Source: Planctomycetaceae bacterium (GTDB lineage: Bacteria; Planctomycetota; Planctomycetia; Pirellulales; Lacipirellulaceae). Taken from it: 64,000 bases of DNA. Positions 61,654-64,000 of the stretch are shown here, piece after piece. The stretch is taken from NCBI GenBank assembly GCA_002702655.1, contig PABB01000069.1:145714-209713 (forward strand), read 5' to 3'. Within the stretch, counting starts at the first letter, position 1, and every line of letters begins with the position of its first letter. The notes under the pieces were generated by a model, which made no database searches, was not told the DNA's origin, and saw only the letters and a program-made list of their open reading frames with translations. The position numbers and the translations under genes were made by a program.

Positions 61654-62427
61654 CTAGTCGCCGGCCTGCTTCAGCTTGGCCATGCGAAAGGCGCTGACCG
61701 TCGCCCAGCGATCGCTGCCGGCTTCGCCCTGGTAGAACTGCAAACTTGCGCACGGCGTCGGCGCACGGGGCGATTCGGGCAGCTTGCAGGCGCCAACTTC
61801 CGTCCAATCTTGCGGCTCCCCATCCGGGCGGCGGAACGCCCCGTCGATCTGCCCGCCGACGACGCGCAGGCGCAGCACCACGGCAGTGTGCGGGTAGGGA
61901 ACGATCTTGACCGTCCGTGTTTTGTCCCCCTCTTCGCGACCCATCACGATGTTGGTCTTGCCATGTTCGACCTCCAACCCCAGCTTCACCATGGTCGAGT
62001 CGCTGTAATACCAGACAAGGTTCGCTTGCTCCCACCGCTTCTCCGGTCGATGAGACACGTGGGCGACGATTTCGACCGCGTCGCGCCACGCGACCGGGAT
62101 CTCGCGCACCAGCACGTTCTTGGCGTCGTTGGCGCCGCCCCACATGTTGCCGGGTTCGATCAGCACCTGCAGCCCCTTGGACGACGTGCGCCAGTTCTCG
62201 CGGTCTTCGCGAATCCACCGCCACGCCTTGTCGAGCGGTTGAGTGAAGTCGTCCGCGATCACGCCTGCCGAGGTCGAGGGCGACGCCGGCTTGTCGGCGG
62301 GCTGTTCCTCGGCGGCGCGTGCGGCGGCGGCCGTCAGAGCGATGCAGCCGCAGACCAGCCAGCCTGCAACTCGACCTGTCAGCGGCCCTGACGAATGGTG
62401 ATTGGCGAGACGGGCGACGGGCGTCAT
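61654..62427 (-). CDS. DUF1349-like secreted protein (concanavalin-type fold)
   Basis: A 257-residue exported protein. After a leader (V-A-G-W-L-V-C-G-C-I-A-L-T-A-A-A-A-R-A-A) the domain reads D-D-F-T-Q-P-L-D-K-A-W-R-W-I-R-E-D, I-E-P-G-N-M-W-G-G, W-E-Q-A-N-L-V-W-Y-Y-S-D and I-D-G-A-F-R-R-P-D-G-E, which fits DUF1349/laminin-G-type beta-sandwich proteins of planctomycetes. It may bind carbohydrate; catalysis is not indicated. The ATG at 62425-62427 is used; a GTG 27 nt upstream is an alternative. It ends 150 bp before the putA start region on the same strand. Confidence 0.72.
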   Translation of the reverse strand: MTPVARLANHHSSGPLTGRVAGWLVCGCIALTAAAARAAEEQPADKPASPSTSAGVIADDFTQPLDKAWRWIREDRENWRTSSKGLQVLIEPGNMWGGANDAKNVLVREIPVAWRDAVEIVAHVSHRPEKRWEQANLVWYYSDSTMVKLGLEVEHGKTNIVMGREEGDKTRTVKIVPYPHTAVVLRLRVVGGQIDGAFRRPDGEPQDWTEVGACKLPESPRAPTPCASLQFYQGEAGSDRWATVSAFRMAKLKQAGD

Positions 62428-62771
62428 GGCAGATGATTTGGGCGTTGAGGACACGTTGCGGAAGCACAGAATGCGGAGCGGCGAGCGACCACCTCAACAT
62501 ACAAGAATCCGCCCCGCCTTTCACTCGCCCCACGCTCGCTGCCAAGGCGTACGACGCCACCACGCCGTCAGGTCGCGGGGAGACGCCGCGTCGGTCCGCT
62601 TCCCCGCGCACGCGCTCCCGCTTTGGCGGCGAATCACGTGCCGCAATGACGTGGGCAAGTGCCCTGCCAAACCGTTGGCCCCGCGTCCGCGGCACGGCGT
62701 TTGCCCTCCTATTGGTGGGCATTTTGCGCGCGAGGAACCACGCGCGCCGGCGACCAATAGGAGACAATGCC
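62428..62771. other. Gene-free leader region of the stress-protein gene, with a nested hairpin
   Basis: No gene in 344 bases. It must hold the divergent promoters. Its 3' part (62706-62763) forms a strong hairpin that includes the ribosome binding site of the next gene. Confidence 0.55.
62706..62763 (+). promoter_or_regulatory. Ribosome-binding-site-covering hairpin (possible RNA switch or thermometer)
   Basis: CTCCTATTGGT (62706-62716) is perfectly complementary to ACCAATAGGAG (62753-62763), an 11-bp outer stem. The AGGAG ribosome binding site (62759-62763) lies in the 3' arm, 8 nt before the ATG at 62772. Inside, GCGCGCG (62726-62732) pairs with CGCGCGC (62741-62747), loop AGGAACCA. Folded RNA would hide the ribosome binding site of a general-stress gene, as RNA thermometers do. 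A DNA-level palindrome is the alternative. Confidence 0.65.
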
Positions 62772-63269
62772 ATGAACGACGAATGCTTAGTAGCGGTGTT
62801 CGACGATCGCGACCTGGCCCAGCGGGCGGTGCACGTGTTGGACCGCGGCGACGTACCCACGGCCCAGGTCTCGCTGGTCGCGAAAGGGCTGGACGATCAG
62901 CCGCAAATCGTCGCCGAGTTGAGCGGCGAAGACGATGGCGAGGCGGCCGCTGCCATCGGCGCAGGCTTGGGCGCGATCGTGGGCGTGCTGGCCGGGATTG
63001 CCGTGACGGTCGTGTCGGGGCTGGGGGTCGTGTTTCTCGCCGGGCCCATTGGCGGCGGATTGGTCGGCGCCGCCACGGGCGGATTCCTGGGCGGGATGAG
63101 CGGTTGGGGCGTGCATAGCGAGCGGATTCGGCACTACGAGCAACTCGTGCGCGCCGGCCACGTGTTGGTGATCGTCCACGGCCAGCCCGACCAACTCGCC
63201 CGCGCCGAGCGGATGCTCCAGGAAACCGGCCCGACGGAAGTCCACGTCGCCACGAAAACCAGCGTGTGA
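62772..63269 (+). CDS. General stress protein 17M-like (glycine-zipper membrane protein)
   Basis: A 165-residue protein. The N-terminus (L-V-A-V-F-D-D-R-D-L-A-Q-R-A-V) matches the 17M/DUF1269-type stress domain. The middle is a Gly-rich hydrophobic hairpin (A-I-G-A-G-L-G-A-I-V-G-V-L-A-G, then G-P-I-G-G-G-L-V-G-A-A-T-G-G), a glycine zipper likely to insert in or touch the membrane. A C-terminal strand (H-V-L-V-I-V-H-G) repeats the N-terminal fold. Such proteins are induced by heat, salt or ethanol in other bacteria. The ATG at 62772 is preceded by AGGAG within a hairpin. It is followed 80 bp later by a small conserved gene. Confidence 0.8.
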   Translation: MNDECLVAVFDDRDLAQRAVHVLDRGDVPTAQVSLVAKGLDDQPQIVAELSGEDDGEAAAAIGAGLGAIVGVLAGIAVTVVSGLGVVFLAGPIGGGLVGAATGGFLGGMSGWGVHSERIRHYEQLVRAGHVLVIVHGQPDQLARAERMLQETGPTEVHVATKTSV

Positions 63270-63349
63270 GCCGCGGCTCACATGTCGACCAATTCACCAG
63301 CGCCGCGGTCAACAATTGGCCGCCGGCGCCTCGCCAGCGGGAGGCTCCT

Positions 63350-63673
63350 ATGAACGAGTCAGCTTGCCAACAACGGTTTGCCAAGGCGATTGGCATCCTC
63401 GTCGACGACCCAGGCCGAGTGAAGGATCGACTGCTCACGGCGTACGGCAGCCAGCTCAGCGCGATTGACCCCCGCCGCGACCTGCCCGAGGCGCTGGTCA
63501 CCCAGTACGACGAAATCCGCTACGCTCTCAGCGACGCTGACATGCCCTACGGCTACGGCGAGCGGGCGGCCAAGAAACTGCACGACATGAGCGAGGACGA
63601 AGCCGGCCAGCTGGCGCGGCGGCTGTTCGCGTTGTTTCTGCAGCTGCAGAAGGGCGCCGCTGTGGAGGCGTGA
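63350..63673 (+). CDS. Small conserved protein of unknown function
   Basis: A 107-residue helical protein. The text R-F-A-K-A-I-G-I-L-V-D-D-P-G-R-V-K-D-R-L-L and Y-G-Y-G-E-R-A-A-K-K-L-H is unlike any family I can name. GGGAGG precedes the ATG at 63350; an upstream in-frame extension has no leader or domain. It probably shares a transcript with the stress protein and may belong to the same response. Confidence 0.65.
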   Translation: MNESACQQRFAKAIGILVDDPGRVKDRLLTAYGSQLSAIDPRRDLPEALVTQYDEIRYALSDADMPYGYGERAAKKLHDMSEDEAGQLARRLFALFLQLQKGAAVEA

Positions 63674-64000
63674 GCTGCGCGTGCGATTGGGCGCCGGCTC
63701 AATTCAGCGAGCGGCGCCCCGCGTTCCTTTTTGTTCCGCGATTGAGAATTGCTCGAAAGCGCCGAGATCGCGTTGTCGCGCGGTCCCGCCGATGTCATCG
63801 AGACATTATGCTGCCGAGCAAGTCGTCGTGCCCGCGGCCGAATGACCAGACGGGGCGTTGAACAAAATGATTTGCAGCTAGTGACTTGCGAATGAAGCGC
63901 CTTGAGGAGGTTGGTCCATCTCTGAAAGAGGCTAACACGTCAAGTAAGTTTCTTCCTGGTTTCCTTCGACTATTGTGCGTACATCTTCCGGACACAGCGA
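63674..64000. other. Window end, gene-free
   Basis: No gene seen in the last 327 bases. Confidence 0.45.

Overview
The window looks like chromosomal DNA from a planctomycete, most likely order Pirellulales (Lacipirellulaceae/Pirellulaceae-like). The evidence is high GC content, several secreted proteins ending in a PEP-CTERM anchor (V-P-E-P, a hydrophobic stretch, then arginines), dockerin-like Asp/Gly calcium motifs just before those anchors, a DUF1570 peptidase, an NfeD protein with worn-out ClpP-like domains, an HTTM membrane protein, a Cys-rich secreted protein, and many GC-rich palindromic repeats between genes. I see no rRNA, prophage, integrase, transposase or CRISPR array. About 53 coding genes, two likely gene remnants and two tRNAs (Arg-CCU, Leu-GAG) are supported.

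Layout. 1-2.5 kb: a UbiB/ABC1-type kinase cut by the window edge, a small DUF7716-like protein between inverted degenerate repeats, and biotin-protein ligase. 2.6-6.5 kb: a polyhydroxybutyrate operon on the minus strand (phaA, phaB, a short PhaE-like subunit, phaC) whose spacers carry GC-rich hairpins. 7.2-8.1 kb: a CBS protein and a universal stress protein, coupled. 8.3-11.1 kb: mutS with an unusual in-frame insert. 11.6-12.4 kb: an AdoMet-decarboxylase-like gene coupled to a SET-domain gene. 12.5-20.8 kb: a Uma2 protein, secreted and membrane proteins, a c-type cytochrome, an RNA m5C methyltransferase, an esterase, two tRNAs, ferritin and a DUF1570 protein. 20.9-28.3 kb: NfeD, small conserved proteins, a coupled HTTM pair, the Cys-rich protein and a lipoprotein. 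28.5-41 kb: a secreted PEP-CTERM esterase, a membrane P-loop NTPase, a phytanoyl-CoA dioxygenase-like protein, and a cluster of three PEP-CTERM surface proteins, two of them long and repeat-built. 41-48 kb: a NagD-like phosphatase, a histone-deacetylase-like hydrolase, an esterase remnant, a small glycosyltransferase, hisI and a RidA protein. 48.2-52.6 kb: a 2-oxoacid:ferredoxin oxidoreductase (korA, korB) flanked by two CBS-domain proteins. 52.6-57.5 kb: two more PEP-CTERM proteins, a cytochrome b561-type protein, and an intact macrodomain gene with a truncated copy 2.9 kb upstream. 57.6-64 kb: a 1296-residue PutA, a DUF1349-like protein, a glycine-rich general stress protein behind a strong hairpin that covers its ribosome binding site, and a small conserved protein.

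How the genes fit together. The pha operon stores carbon as polyhydroxybutyrate. KorAB and PutA feed central metabolism. The CBS, Usp and 17M-like stress proteins suggest energy and stress sensing. The PEP-CTERM proteins would be exported and anchored by an exosortase-type system that is not in this window. The most interesting signals are the ribosome-binding-site hairpin at 62706-62763, the SpeD-like/SET pair, repeat-like DNA inserted in frame in mutS, the CBS-flanked KorAB locus, and the decaying macrodomain duplicate. All calls come from reading the sequence; no database search was run.
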